The translations under genes were made by a program, and so were the position numbers. A stretch of 64,000 nt of DNA from Alicyclobacillus tolerans (GTDB lineage: Bacteria; Bacillota; Bacilli; Alicyclobacillales; Alicyclobacillaceae). Shown here in pieces: positions 40,086-49,051 of this stretch (the stretch's first letter is position 1; each line of letters starts with the position of its first letter). The notes beneath the pieces are model-generated. The model did not search any database. It was not told where the DNA came from and saw only the letters and a list, made by a program, of their open reading frames with translations. The DNA is taken from NCBI RefSeq assembly GCF_900142255.1, contig NZ_FRAF01000001.1, forward strand, positions 180,106-244,105. Reading direction: 5' to 3'.

Positions 40086-41315
40086 TTAACCTTCTAGCAA
40101 CAGTGATTCAGGGTCTTCCACCATGTTTTTCACGGCTGCCAAAAATCTTACAGCCTCACTACCATCGACAATGCGATGATCGTAAGACAGCGCAATGTAC
40201 ATCATGGGACGAATCTCCACTTGCCCATTGACAGCAATTGGACGATCTTTAATACCGTGCATGCCCAAAATACCCACCTGCGGAGCATTTAAAATCGGAG
40301 TGGACATGAGCGAACCGAAAATACCGCCATTGGTGATGGTAAATGTGCCACCACTCAATTCCGCCAGCGTGAGTTTGCCTTCACGAGCACGTGCTGCTAA
40401 TGAAGCAATTTCTTTCTCAATACCAGCAAAAGTCAACTTGTCCGCATCTCGAACTACTGGCACGACCAATCCTTCTCCGGTTGAAACAGCCACACCAATA
40501 TCGTAATAGTGTTTAAGAATCATATCTTCGCCCTGAATCTCTGCATTGAGACGAGGGAATTGCTTTAATGCGCCCACTACAGCCTTGGTAAAGAATGACA
40601 TAAACCCGAGTCCAACACCAAACTTGTCCTTAAATTCATCTTTGCGACGTTTACGAACATTCATAATAGCGGTCATGTCCACTTCGTTGAAAGTAGTCAA
40701 CATGGCTGCTGTATGCTGAGCCTCTACCAGTCTCTTGGCAATTGTTTGGCGACGACGACTCATACGCACGCGTTCTTCCGGCTTTCCAGACACCGATGCT
40801 GATGAAGTTGTTGAGGGTTGTGCATCTGGAGCCTTGGTTTGCGTTTGAGGAGCGGAGGCTGATACGACAGTTTTTTGCAATTCTGCCACTGACACACCTT
40901 TTTCACGCGCCAATTTGCGAATGGACGGTGGCGCGTTTACATCTTCGCGCTGTGGAGCTGGCGAGTGCGCAGCTGTTGAAGTATTGGTTGAAGTCGCCGT
41001 GCTAGCTGCCGGTTGAACAGCTTGGGCAGCAGGTTCTGCCGGCTTGGCAGCCGTTTGTGTAGAAGGTGTAGCTGCCGATCCGTTTTCATCAATCACAGCA
41101 ATAACTTCTCCAACAGTCACTGTATCCCCATTTTGTTTATTCACAGAAGCAAGTACACCAGACACTTCTGCCATGACTTCCAGATTTACTTTGTCGGTTT
41201 CCAACTCTGCAATGGCGTCGCCAGCATTGACTGTATCGCCGACATTTTTCAACCATTGGCTGATGGTGCCTTCTACAATCGATTCGCCCATTTCTGGTAC
41301 GCGAACTTCTGCCAT
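40086..41315 (-). CDS. odhB: 2-oxoglutarate dehydrogenase E2, dihydrolipoyl succinyltransferase
   Basis: 409 residues. Lipoyl domain at 1-77 with the lipoylated Lys42 in ETDKVNLEV; Ala/Pro/Thr-rich linker; peripheral-subunit-binding domain ([19 protein letters not shown], about 128-160); catalytic domain ending with HRIVDGSEA, which carries the His-Asp pair. It transfers succinyl from E1 to CoA. ATG 41315 follows GGGAG. It lies 90 bases downstream of odhA on the same strand. The E3 gene is not in the window and is probably shared with pyruvate dehydrogenase. Confidence 0.96.
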   Translation of the reverse strand: MAEVRVPEMGESIVEGTISQWLKNVGDTVNAGDAIAELETDKVNLEVMAEVSGVLASVNKQNGDTVTVGEVIAVIDENGSAATPSTQTAAKPAEPAAQAVQPAASTATSTNTSTAAHSPAPQREDVNAPPSIRKLAREKGVSVAELQKTVVSASAPQTQTKAPDAQPSTTSSASVSGKPEERVRMSRRRQTIAKRLVEAQHTAAMLTTFNEVDMTAIMNVRKRRKDEFKDKFGVGLGFMSFFTKAVVGALKQFPRLNAEIQGEDMILKHYYDIGVAVSTGEGLVVPVVRDADKLTFAGIEKEIASLAARAREGKLTLAELSGGTFTITNGGIFGSLMSTPILNAPQVGILGMHGIKDRPIAVNGQVEIRPMMYIALSYDHRIVDGSEAVRFLAAVKNMVEDPESLLLEG

Positions 41316-41405
41316 TTTGTCCAACTCCCTCTCTCCATCACAATCCATCGTCAGTAATATTGGCTATTAGTTGAGATTGCTTATTCCGTCCATAAAATAC
41401 TCTGT

Positions 41406-44243
41406 TTACGCCAAAACGCGCCCTGTCGAAGGAACCATTGCCTGTTCCAGAATTGCTTTTTGCATTGCTGTATGCATACCAGCTTTACCTTCAGCAGGAC
41501 TGCAACGCTCCGGACGACCACAGTAACGAAGCTCCACTTCTTTGGAAAGCAGATTCAGCAGACGTGGTTGTACATAAGACCACGCACCCATATTCATAGG
41601 CTCTTCCTGCAGGAAGACGACTTCTTTAAGATTTTGCAACTGCTGTAACTGTGCCTGAATCTCTTTTTCCGGGAAAGGATACAATTGTTCGAGACGCAAA
41701 ACACGCAAATCTTCAACTTTCTGTTTAGTTTCAGACAAGGCAGTTTCAAATTCCACAGCTACTTTACCTGTGCAGACAACCAGACGACGAACATCCGCAT
41801 CAGGCAATTCCTGTCCCGCTGTTAACAACAAAGGTTGGAAGCCGCCTTTAGTAAACTCTTCCCAAGCAGAAGCCGCATGAGGATTACGCAATAGACTCTT
41901 TGGCGCCATCACAATCAAAGGTCGCGGCTCTGACTGTAAGCGGCGAGCTTGATCTCTTAACAAATGGAAATACTGTGCGGCGGTTGTAGGATAAACCACA
42001 CGCCAGTTATTTTCAGCCGAAAGCGACAAATAGCGTTCCAAGCGAGCACTTGAGTGTTCTGGACCTTGACCTTCATATCCGTGCGGTAAGAGCAGAACCA
42101 ATCCTGAAGGTTGTTTCCATTTGGAATAGCCCGCTGAAATAAACTGGTCAATAATCCCCTGTGCCGTATTGGCAAAATCTCCATACTGCGCTTCCCACAG
42201 AACCATCGTTTCTGGAGCCAATACGTTATATCCATACTCAAAACCAAGTACACCCATCTCTGACAAAGGCGAATTATGGATATCAAAACTGGCTTTAGCA
42301 CCAGATAAATCATGGAGCGGACAATAACTGGAACCCCCATTCATATCATGCAAAACCAAGTGGCGTTGACTAAAGGTACCCCGCTCAGAATCCTGTCCAG
42401 TCAGTCGGATAGGTGTTCCCTCGCGCAAAATAGTAGCAAAGGCAAGCGTTTCTGCATGTCCCCAGTCTACTGCACCATCTTTTTCAAATGCCTGCAGGCG
42501 ACGTTGAAGAATGCGATGCAACTTAGGATAGGGTGTGAATGACTCCGGAAATTGCAGCAATTCTTGATTGATTTGCATCAATTCGTCTTTACTGACACCC
42601 GTTTGAGCAGGCGGCAACAGTTCCGCAGCCATACCATTGTCGGCCTCATCTTCCGTTACCTTAGCCACATCAGCATAAGCATTTTTCAACGTCTGCTGGA
42701 TACGGGCCACATACTCATCCGCTTCACCCTGCCGTATGACTTGGTTGGCCTCGAGACGCTTTGCGTAGATCTCACGCACACGTGGATGGGCATTGACTTT
42801 CTCGTATAAAAGCGGTGAGGTTACAGACGGATCGTCACCTTCATTGTGTCCCCAACGGCGATAGCCAATTAAATCAATCAAGAAATCCTTATGAAATTCA
42901 GCACGATAGGCATGTGCCAAACGTACAGCGAATAAACAAGCTTCTGGATCGTCCGCATTGACATGCACAATGGGAATCTCATAACCTTTGGCCAAATCGC
43001 TGGCATATCGCGTCGAACGACCTTCCTGGGATGTGGCCGTAAATCCGAGTAAATTATTTGTAATAATATGAATGGTTCCACCTGTGCTGTACCCAGCGAG
43101 TCGAGACAGATTCAACGTCTCAGCCACAACACCTTCACCGGGAAACGCCGCATCACCGTGTACCAGTATCGCCAGTGTGGAATCCACATCTTGCTGTGGA
43201 GTCCCCGGACGTTGACGGTCATCCTGAGCTGCGCGGGCAAAACCTTCGACAACCGGATCGACAAATTCCAGGTGACTAGGATTATTCGCCAATACCAAAC
43301 GTACGGACTGCGCGCCTTCGCCATTCATGGTGCGCGTTCCGCCTAAATGGTACTTGACATCACCTGACCAGCCAAAGTTGATACCCGTAGAACCTTCAGA
43401 AGGGACAAGTTCCTTATTGACGGCAGTATGAAATTCTGAGAATATTTTGGCATAAGGCTTTTGCAACACATGTGCCAATACATTGAGTCTACCGCGATGC
43501 GCCATGCCAATCATGACGTTTTTCGCACCTTTAGCTATGGCGTTGCGAATAATTTCATCCATCATGGGCACAAGAGCATCCACGCCTTCGATGGAAAATC
43601 GTTTCTGCCCCACAAATGTCCTGTGCAAGAACGTCTCAAACTCTTCAACTTCTGTGAGACGTTCAAGAAGTTGTTTCTTCTCATCTGAACCAAGATGGCA
43701 AGAAGCTTCATTTTGTTCGACAAACTTGCGTAGCCACTCCCGTTCACGCGGACGGTGAACTTGAGCAAACTCAAACGAAATGTTGCCCGTATAGAGCGAC
43801 TTCAGCCAGAGAAAAGCGTCCCACCCGGTTTCCACAGATGCTGGCGCGTCTGGCAAAACCATTTGCGCTGGAATAGAACGCATATCCTCTTCACTTAAGC
43901 CATGATAGGCTGGGTCGAGTACAGGGGTATCCACTTTCTCAGGTTGGAGCGGATTTGTTTCTGCAAGCAGATGACCATACTCCACAACATTGCGCAACAA
44001 TTCATGTAAAGCGACGACTTTCTGAATCGCATAAGCGGATCCAGCCGCCGATTGGCTCTCACCAACATGCTCCTCGCTGGTTGGCAACGGCGCCCCATGC
44101 GTCGCAAAAAATTCCCGCCATGAAGCGTCAACAGCATCTGGATTGGTTTTGTACAACTCGTACATCTCGGCAGCATAACCAAGATTTGGACCATAGAAGC
44201 TCCGCCATGACGTTGTGTCAGTTTGTCTGCTGGGATCCTGCAT
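41406..44243 (-). CDS. odhA: 2-oxoglutarate dehydrogenase E1
   Basis: Thiamine-diphosphate dehydrogenase of the TCA cycle, 945 residues. Start ATG 44243 with GAGGAGG eight bases upstream. The N-terminal RSFYGPNLGYAAEMYELYKTNPDAVDASWREFF is the OdhA entry motif; MAHRGRLNVLAHVLQKPY, GDVKYHLGGTR and the ThDP fold HGDAAFPGEGVVAETLNLS are conserved; the transketolase-like C-terminus has YEGQGPEHSSARLERYL. A TACAAT -10 with TGG extension lies at 44289-44294 on the minus strand. The gene pair implies a complete oxidative TCA cycle. Confidence 0.97.
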   Translation of the reverse strand: MQDPSRQTDTTSWRSFYGPNLGYAAEMYELYKTNPDAVDASWREFFATHGAPLPTSEEHVGESQSAAGSAYAIQKVVALHELLRNVVEYGHLLAETNPLQPEKVDTPVLDPAYHGLSEEDMRSIPAQMVLPDAPASVETGWDAFLWLKSLYTGNISFEFAQVHRPREREWLRKFVEQNEASCHLGSDEKKQLLERLTEVEEFETFLHRTFVGQKRFSIEGVDALVPMMDEIIRNAIAKGAKNVMIGMAHRGRLNVLAHVLQKPYAKIFSEFHTAVNKELVPSEGSTGINFGWSGDVKYHLGGTRTMNGEGAQSVRLVLANNPSHLEFVDPVVEGFARAAQDDRQRPGTPQQDVDSTLAILVHGDAAFPGEGVVAETLNLSRLAGYSTGGTIHIITNNLLGFTATSQEGRSTRYASDLAKGYEIPIVHVNADDPEACLFAVRLAHAYRAEFHKDFLIDLIGYRRWGHNEGDDPSVTSPLLYEKVNAHPRVREIYAKRLEANQVIRQGEADEYVARIQQTLKNAYADVAKVTEDEADNGMAAELLPPAQTGVSKDELMQINQELLQFPESFTPYPKLHRILQRRLQAFEKDGAVDWGHAETLAFATILREGTPIRLTGQDSERGTFSQRHLVLHDMNGGSSYCPLHDLSGAKASFDIHNSPLSEMGVLGFEYGYNVLAPETMVLWEAQYGDFANTAQGIIDQFISAGYSKWKQPSGLVLLLPHGYEGQGPEHSSARLERYLSLSAENNWRVVYPTTAAQYFHLLRDQARRLQSEPRPLIVMAPKSLLRNPHAASAWEEFTKGGFQPLLLTAGQELPDADVRRLVVCTGKVAVEFETALSETKQKVEDLRVLRLEQLYPFPEKEIQAQLQQLQNLKEVVFLQEEPMNMGAWSYVQPRLLNLLSKEVELRYCGRPERCSPAEGKAGMHTAMQKAILEQAMVPSTGRVLA

Positions 44244-44412
44244 TGAAGCGTCCTCCTCATGAGCGACTCCTAAAATTACACCTTGACTATTGTACCATAA
44301 CCGTACATTCCATTCCCAAATTCCCTGCGTCAATTTGCACAAAAATCGTGACAGAACTGCTACTATAGATAACATCAAGAGATGGCGAGATTGCGAAGGA
44401 GGAGACTGAATC

Positions 44413-45276
44413 TTGCAAAATCGTTGGACATGTGTAAACGGAAAACTTCTTCCGACTGAAGAAGCGCTGTTGCCTGTAGAAGATCGGGCGCTGCAATTTG
44501 GTGATGGTGTTTACGAAGTTATCCGCCTTTATCGCGGTACACCATTTGCTCTTAAGCAACACTTGGCCCGACTTTCCGCTTCATCCGCAGCTATTATGCT
44601 CGACTATGGGTGTGTGGAAAACGAACTGCAAGCTTCTCTTGAGGCAATTTTACAAAAAGCCAGCGGCCAGGACGGTCAGATCTACATACAAGTCACACGG
44701 GGCACTGCCATACGAAATCATCGATTTCCTGAGCATACCCGTCCTAATGTCATATGTACATTCTCTCCTCTACCCGCAAAGAACGCTATTCAACTACTAA
44801 AAACGGTCACACTTCCAGATGAACGCTGGATGCACTGCAACATTAAAGCCACCAGTTTGCTTCCCAATATTCTGGCTAAAGAGAAAGCGTATCGGCATGG
44901 TGCGGATGAAGCCATTCTTTATCGTTCTAGCGAACATATCACAGAAGGAAGCAGTTCTAACATTTTTATGGTTCAATCAGGAACGCTCATTACGCATCCA
45001 GCAAACCAATGGATTTTAAACGGGATTACTCGCCAATACGTACTGGCTTTAGCGAAGTCCTTACAAATCCCTTATGAAGAAAGGGTTTTTTCTTTACAGG
45101 AATTACTTAACGCTGATGAAGTCATCGTCACATCAACTCTGCAAGAAATTGCCGCTGTGGTAGAGATTGATCATCATCCTGTACAAAACGGGTGTGCAGG
45201 TCCATTGACGCGGCGATTACACGAAGAATTCATGGGCAGTCTGAGCACAGAATGGTTTTGGGAGCATGCCATATGA
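44413..45276 (+). CDS. dat: D-amino acid transaminase (class IV PLP enzyme)
   Basis: 287 residues of the branched-chain/D-amino-acid aminotransferase fold. The motifs VNGKLLPTEEALLPVEDRALQFGDGVYEVIRLY, the PLP lysine in HCNIKATSLLPNILAKEKA and EGSSSNIFMV fit D-alanine transaminase (SLNLLPNVLA in Bacillus) better than IlvE. It would supply D-Glu/D-Ala for the wall. The alternative is 4-amino-4-deoxychorismate lyase. TTG 44413 has GGAGG ten bases upstream. The stop overlaps the next gene's ATG, so they are coupled. Confidence 0.85.
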   Translation: MQNRWTCVNGKLLPTEEALLPVEDRALQFGDGVYEVIRLYRGTPFALKQHLARLSASSAAIMLDYGCVENELQASLEAILQKASGQDGQIYIQVTRGTAIRNHRFPEHTRPNVICTFSPLPAKNAIQLLKTVTLPDERWMHCNIKATSLLPNILAKEKAYRHGADEAILYRSSEHITEGSSSNIFMVQSGTLITHPANQWILNGITRQYVLALAKSLQIPYEERVFSLQELLNADEVIVTSTLQEIAAVVEIDHHPVQNGCAGPLTRRLHEEFMGSLSTEWFWEHAI

Positions 45277-46082
45277 GTCAAACTTGCCGAATTTGCGTTT
45301 TTCCTGGAGCACAAAATTTACCCCTTTGGTATATGCAAAAAAATTTCCCGGAGACTATGCTGGATTTGCAATACACTTCATCCCGTGATGAACAGTTTCA
45401 GCTATTAAACGACCGACAGGTTGACTTGATTTATACCGCTCCCGACAACCTGCTGCAAGATGATGCAAAAGATATAGAAATGATTCACCCAGCAGCGATG
45501 ATGCCGCTCTATCTCATGGCAACTCCGGGCTTTCGAGAACGCCAGCGACTGGCAGTTGATCATCCTGCGAGCGGCTATGCCCTCATTGCTTATCAGGCAG
45601 TTCAGAGTATAGGTTTGTCTCTGCAAGATATAGAAGTTGTCTCCGCTGGAGGCACACGTCAGCGATATGAAGCAATGTTGCACGGTAAAGCAGAACTTGG
45701 TTTACTGCACGCACCATTTTCCAATCTGGCACAGGCAAACGACTGGTTTATTCTTGCTGCACCTTCTCTGGACGATCCGTTACTGGTTGCGGCATGTCTT
45801 TCTGAACATAGACATTCGCCTCTGATTGAAAATTTTTTAAATCAATACCAACAGGCAGTTGAAAAGATAGTCCAGCCAGAAACAATGGAAACATGCGAGC
45901 AACTATTGCAACAACACATGTCCAATCTATCTCCATCCAGCATCCAGTCCATCGCAGTTGATATTCGCTCACAGCTTGAACGATTGCCAACAACACTCAA
46001 CAGCGATGAACAATCCGCATGGCTGAATCGCCTCTGGGAACGAAGAAAACATGCCAAATGGCCTGAGCGGATCGCCCATTAA
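45273..46082 (+). CDS. Periplasmic-binding-fold protein without a signal peptide
   Basis: 269 residues from the ATG that overlaps the dat stop (ATGA). The sequence CRICVFPGAQNLPLWYMQKNFPE ... DLQYTSSRDEQFQLLNDRQVDLIYTAPDN and AGGTRQRYEAMLHGKAELGLLHAP follows the two-lobe pattern of NMT1/THI5-like and LysR-effector-like binding proteins. There is no signal peptide, lipobox or DNA-binding domain, so it should be cytosolic. Binding of an amino acid or a PLP/thiamine precursor is conceivable but unsupported. Coupling to dat suggests a linked substrate. Confidence 0.65.
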   Translation: MSQTCRICVFPGAQNLPLWYMQKNFPETMLDLQYTSSRDEQFQLLNDRQVDLIYTAPDNLLQDDAKDIEMIHPAAMMPLYLMATPGFRERQRLAVDHPASGYALIAYQAVQSIGLSLQDIEVVSAGGTRQRYEAMLHGKAELGLLHAPFSNLAQANDWFILAAPSLDDPLLVAACLSEHRHSPLIENFLNQYQQAVEKIVQPETMETCEQLLQQHMSNLSPSSIQSIAVDIRSQLERLPTTLNSDEQSAWLNRLWERRKHAKWPERIAH

Positions 46083-46125
46083 ATTTCCTGTTCAAGGGCA
46101 AAGGCCAGAACCACATTTTGTATAA

Positions 46126-46183
46126 GGAGCTTCCTCATCGCATACACTACACCCGCTTGTCATTCATGCGATAAGGAGGCTCC
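46126..46183 (+). promoter_or_regulatory. Long leader hairpin covering the coat gene ribosome site
   Basis: GGAGCTTCCTCATCGCAT (46126-46143) pairs with ATGCGATAAGGAGGCTCC (46166-46183): 17 of 18 positions pair, one as G-U, with a 22-base loop. The right arm contains the AAGGAGG ribosome site of the gene at 46186, so the folded message should hide it. No U-run follows, which argues against a terminator. Confidence 0.7.
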
Positions 46184-46185
46184 CT

Positions 46186-46407
46186 ATGCAACCTTTGACG
46201 GCTAAAGAACTTGAATATATCGTGGATAGCATGTCCAATGAAGATTTGCTTCTTAAGCAGAGTGTCATTGCCACAGGACAGGCTAAAAGTCAGGTATTGC
46301 AAAATTTCTGCAACCAATTGCAAGATCGTCACGCAAGACACTATCAACATCTGCTAGACGTTCTTCAACAGCATGCTCCCTTAGCGCCTTCACAGAGCCA
46401 AAGATAG
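46186..46407 (+). CDS. Small coat-associated protein (CotF-like partner)
   Basis: 73 residues, helical, with the pattern MQPLTAKELEYIVDSMSNEDLLLKQSVIATGQA seen in short Bacilli proteins encoded beside CotF-family genes; they resemble the first half of a Coat F domain. It is followed 11 bases later by the CotF-family gene, so the two probably form a coat pair. AAGGAGG lies before the ATG but inside a stable hairpin. Function beyond probable coat association is not known. Confidence 0.7.
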   Translation: MQPLTAKELEYIVDSMSNEDLLLKQSVIATGQAKSQVLQNFCNQLQDRHARHYQHLLDVLQQHAPLAPSQSQR

Positions 46408-46418
46408 GAGGAATGGAA

Positions 46419-46835
46419 GTGTATCCGCAATCTCCCAATCCCTATACACAAACATCAATGGCAGCGAATTCCTGGATGGAAGATCAGGATTTGGCATATA
46501 CCGTTTTGGCAGATTTGAAACGCGTCTGCCGCGAATACACAACAGCCGCTACAGAATCTAATTGTCCAGCAGTGCGGCAAATGTTTGTCAGTCTTTTAAA
46601 CGATTCACTTCAACTTCAGGCCGAACTCTATCACCTGATGCAACAGCAAGGTTGGTATAACACATCATCACCAGCGATACGCAGCGAATTAGACAAGCAG
46701 GTACAGCAGTATCGCCAGTCTGAGCAAAAAACGCGTCAATGGGCTCAACAGCATAGGTCACAGCCACAACAACCCATCCCACCAAACCAGACTTCCGCAT
46801 ATACTCCTCTGTATCCTAACGGTCACTATCAATAA
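46419..46835 (+). CDS. CotF-family spore coat protein
   Basis: 138 residues. Residues about 18-85 form the Coat F domain (WMEDQDLAYTVLADLKRVCREYTTAATESNCPAVRQMFVSLLNDSLQLQAELYHLMQQQGWY), a ferritin-like helical pair; the C-terminus is Gln/Pro/Tyr-rich, as in many coat proteins. GTG 46419 lies seven bases after GGAGG, while the ATG at 46413 overlaps the site. Together with the preceding gene it is a coat operon, likely under a late mother-cell sigma factor, though I could not assign the promoter. Confidence 0.85.
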   Translation: MYPQSPNPYTQTSMAANSWMEDQDLAYTVLADLKRVCREYTTAATESNCPAVRQMFVSLLNDSLQLQAELYHLMQQQGWYNTSSPAIRSELDKQVQQYRQSEQKTRQWAQQHRSQPQQPIPPNQTSAYTPLYPNGHYQ

Positions 46836-46870
46836 ATCGCTGTCTATCATGAACGCTTCTTACAACCATC

Positions 46871-46932
46871 GCCCAGACATGGTGTCCTATCAGATTTTAA
46901 GATGGGAATAAACTGCCTTGCCCTGTCTGGGC
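46871..46932. terminator. Inverted repeat between convergent cotF-like and pcp
   Basis: GCCCAGACA (46871-46879) and TGTCTGGGC (46924-46932) are perfect complements with a 44-base interval. Position suggests a shared transcript end, but the long loop and weak T-run make this uncertain. Confidence 0.4.
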
Positions 46933-46990
46933 ATCTTTGAAGATTCTATTCTCTACGATCGACCCGTTCTTGAATTCATAGAATGAAAAC

Positions 46991-47653
46991 CTACTGTTCC
47001 GTTCCAGTCACAAGAAAAATATCCTTCTTCTCAGCCATTGCTGTACGCGCGCAAATTTCCAATCCTTGAACAATCATCTCCAAACTCATAGAAGGTTCCG
47101 AACGCTGCACGGTCTGCTCGGGTAAAAAGGGAATATGAACAAACCCGCCGCCTCGTATATGTGGATATTGTGTCGCCAAAAGATGCATCAACCCATAAAA
47201 GAGATGATTGCATACATAGGTTCCAGCCGAATAGGAAACGGAAGAAGGTATGCCTGCGTCGCGCATAGCTTGAACCATAGCTTTAACAGGCAGACTGCTC
47301 CAATAAGCTGTAGGTCCATTTTCCACTATCGGTCTATCGATGGGCTGTTGTCCTGCATTGTCCGGAATACGCGCATCGTCTAGGTTAATCGCAATTTTTT
47401 CTGGAGTCATGTGCATACGTCCACCCGCTTGACCTACACAAATCACTATCTCTGGATGGATATCTTCAATCGCTTGCTGAAGTATTTCTATGCTTCTATG
47501 AAATTCAGTAGGAATAGCTACTGCTTGTAAAACAACTTCGTCACCGTTCAATTCAAATGTTTTCCCCTGTAGACAGCGTGTTGCTTCCATGGAGGGATTG
47601 ACAATATCTCCGGCGAATGGTTCAAAACCAGTCAATAAAACAAATTTCCGCAA
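46991..47653 (-). CDS. pcp: Pyrrolidone-carboxylate peptidase
   Basis: Removes N-terminal pyroglutamate from peptides. 220 residues. Start KFVLLTGFEPFAGDIVNPS; catalytic Glu in MTPEKIAINLDDARIPDN, Cys in SAGTYVCNHLFYG and His in GFVHIPFLPEQ are all present. TTG 47653 follows AAAGG by about 11 bases. A cre-like sequence lies 40 bases upstream. Downstream it converges with the coat genes. Confidence 0.95.
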   Translation of the reverse strand: MRKFVLLTGFEPFAGDIVNPSMEATRCLQGKTFELNGDEVVLQAVAIPTEFHRSIEILQQAIEDIHPEIVICVGQAGGRMHMTPEKIAINLDDARIPDNAGQQPIDRPIVENGPTAYWSSLPVKAMVQAMRDAGIPSSVSYSAGTYVCNHLFYGLMHLLATQYPHIRGGGFVHIPFLPEQTVQRSEPSMSLEMIVQGLEICARTAMAEKKDIFLVTGTEQ

Positions 47654-47692
47654 AACAACCAGACCTTTCTGAGCAGAAATTCTTGCATCTTC

Positions 47693-47708
47693 ATGAAAGC
47701 GTATACGA
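47693..47708. promoter_or_regulatory. CcpA cre-like site upstream of pcp
   Basis: ATGAAAGCGTATACGA matches the cre consensus WTGNAANCGNWWNCAW at all fixed positions but one (G for A near the end). It lies between pcp and the cotJC stop. A single one-mismatch hit, so chance is possible. Confidence 0.35.
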
Positions 47709-47749
47709 CAAATATAAGTTTACCATGTCTGAATGAACTCCAAACCCTA

Positions 47750-48319
47750 TTAAAAGATTTTTTGCTCCTCTTGATATTCTTTCAACATTTCAACAGCTTC
47801 GCGGAAACGCAAAGCATGAATAATTTCCCGCTCTCGCAAAAATTTTAGACTGTCTTGAATATCGACATCATCTGTTGAATCAATCATCCATTGGTAAGTA
47901 GCACGCGCCTTTTCTTCAGCTGCAATATCTTCATATAAATCAGCAATCGGATCGCCCTTGGAAGCGATATAAGCCGCTGTCCAAGGCACACCGCCTGCAT
48001 TGGTGTAGAATAAAGACGGACCATGATTGAGAAAGTGAGGTTGCAAACCTGCCTCTCTCATTTGCTCAGGTGTGGCATCTTTCGTTAATTTATAAATCAT
48101 TGTCGCAATCATTTCGAGGTGGGCAAATTCTTCTGTCCCAATGTCGGTAAGAAGCCCGATCACTTTATCTGGAATGGTATATCGCTGGTTTAAATAACGC
48201 AGAGCTGCTGCTAATTCTCCATCTGAACCGCCATACTGTTCCATCAATATTTTCGCCAGACGTACATCACATTTTCCTACACGTACAGGATATTGCAGTT
48301 TTTTCTCATATATCCACAT
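47750..48319 (-). CDS. cotJC: Spore coat protein CotJC, manganese-catalase family
   Basis: 189 residues from ATG 48319 (GGGGG seven bases upstream). The WIYEKKLQYPVRVGKCD start is diagnostic of CotJC. Di-manganese ligands are visible in EEFAHLEMIATMI, the EEKARATYQWM helix and EREIIHALRFREA, so it may be an active coat catalase. In B. subtilis it is the third gene of cotJABC; here it stands alone, with cotJA-cotJB about 10 kb to the right. Confidence 0.93.
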   Translation of the reverse strand: MWIYEKKLQYPVRVGKCDVRLAKILMEQYGGSDGELAAALRYLNQRYTIPDKVIGLLTDIGTEEFAHLEMIATMIYKLTKDATPEQMREAGLQPHFLNHGPSLFYTNAGGVPWTAAYIASKGDPIADLYEDIAAEEKARATYQWMIDSTDDVDIQDSLKFLREREIIHALRFREAVEMLKEYQEEQKIF

Positions 48320-48451
48320 GAAACCACCCCCGTTGCAGATACTGTCAGGGATGGATATGCGAAAATAGTTTGTACCTATGCAAATTATCATAGCAAAAAT
48401 AAGTTCGATCACGATTTTTCATCATGTTAGTTTGATATTGAAAGCGAGTGA

Positions 48452-49051
48452 ATGAAAATGACTACGCTGTTCTTTGTCAGACACGGCGTAACTGAAGAAA
48501 ATCTCCAATATACGCTCATCGGGCATACGGACCCTTCTTTGCACCCACAGGGTATAGAGCAGGCCCATCAAGTTGCAAAAACATTAATGAATGAGGAAAT
48601 AGAAGCGGTGTATACTAGTCCTCTCAAACGCTGCCTGGAAACTGCCGAATGTATTGCTCAAACACACCATTCATTACCTGTACAAATTTGTCCTTCACTG
48701 CAGGAGATAAACCTTGGTATCGTTGATGGTATGTCTTCCTTTCTCGCCTACGAACGTTATCGTTCTTTACTCGATGAAGCACTAGACGAGTCTCTTACCG
48801 ATTTTGCGTTTCCAGGTGGGGAACGAAGAAGCGAAGCATTGCAAAGGTTCCATACAGCTCTGAATAAGATCTGCTCACGCCATCCTCATGGTCATATTTG
48901 TGTTGTGACACACGGTGGTCTGTTAGGACTCTGGCTAGCTACTCTGCATGGAGATTCATTAGGTCGTTTTAGGCATTGGCAACCTCGTCATGGTACCATC
49001 ACACGAGTTGAACGAAAGAATGACTCTTTTCTGCTGATTGACAACCGCTAA
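48452..49051 (+). CDS. cobC: Histidine phosphatase, probable alpha-ribazole phosphatase
   Basis: 199 residues. Phosphoglycerate-mutase fold with the nucleophile FVRHGVTEEN, second Arg in SPLKRCLETAE, and VVTHGGLLGLWLA. Such proteins act broadly, but convergence (four-base overlap) with the cobalamin genes makes alpha-ribazole-5'-phosphate phosphatase, the last dephosphorylation step of the lower loop, the best reading. Start 48452 or 48458; the ribosome site (GAGTG) is weak. Confidence 0.8.
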   Translation: MKMTTLFFVRHGVTEENLQYTLIGHTDPSLHPQGIEQAHQVAKTLMNEEIEAVYTSPLKRCLETAECIAQTHHSLPVQICPSLQEINLGIVDGMSSFLAYERYRSLLDEALDESLTDFAFPGGERRSEALQRFHTALNKICSRHPHGHICVVTHGGLLGLWLATLHGDSLGRFRHWQPRHGTITRVERKNDSFLLIDNR

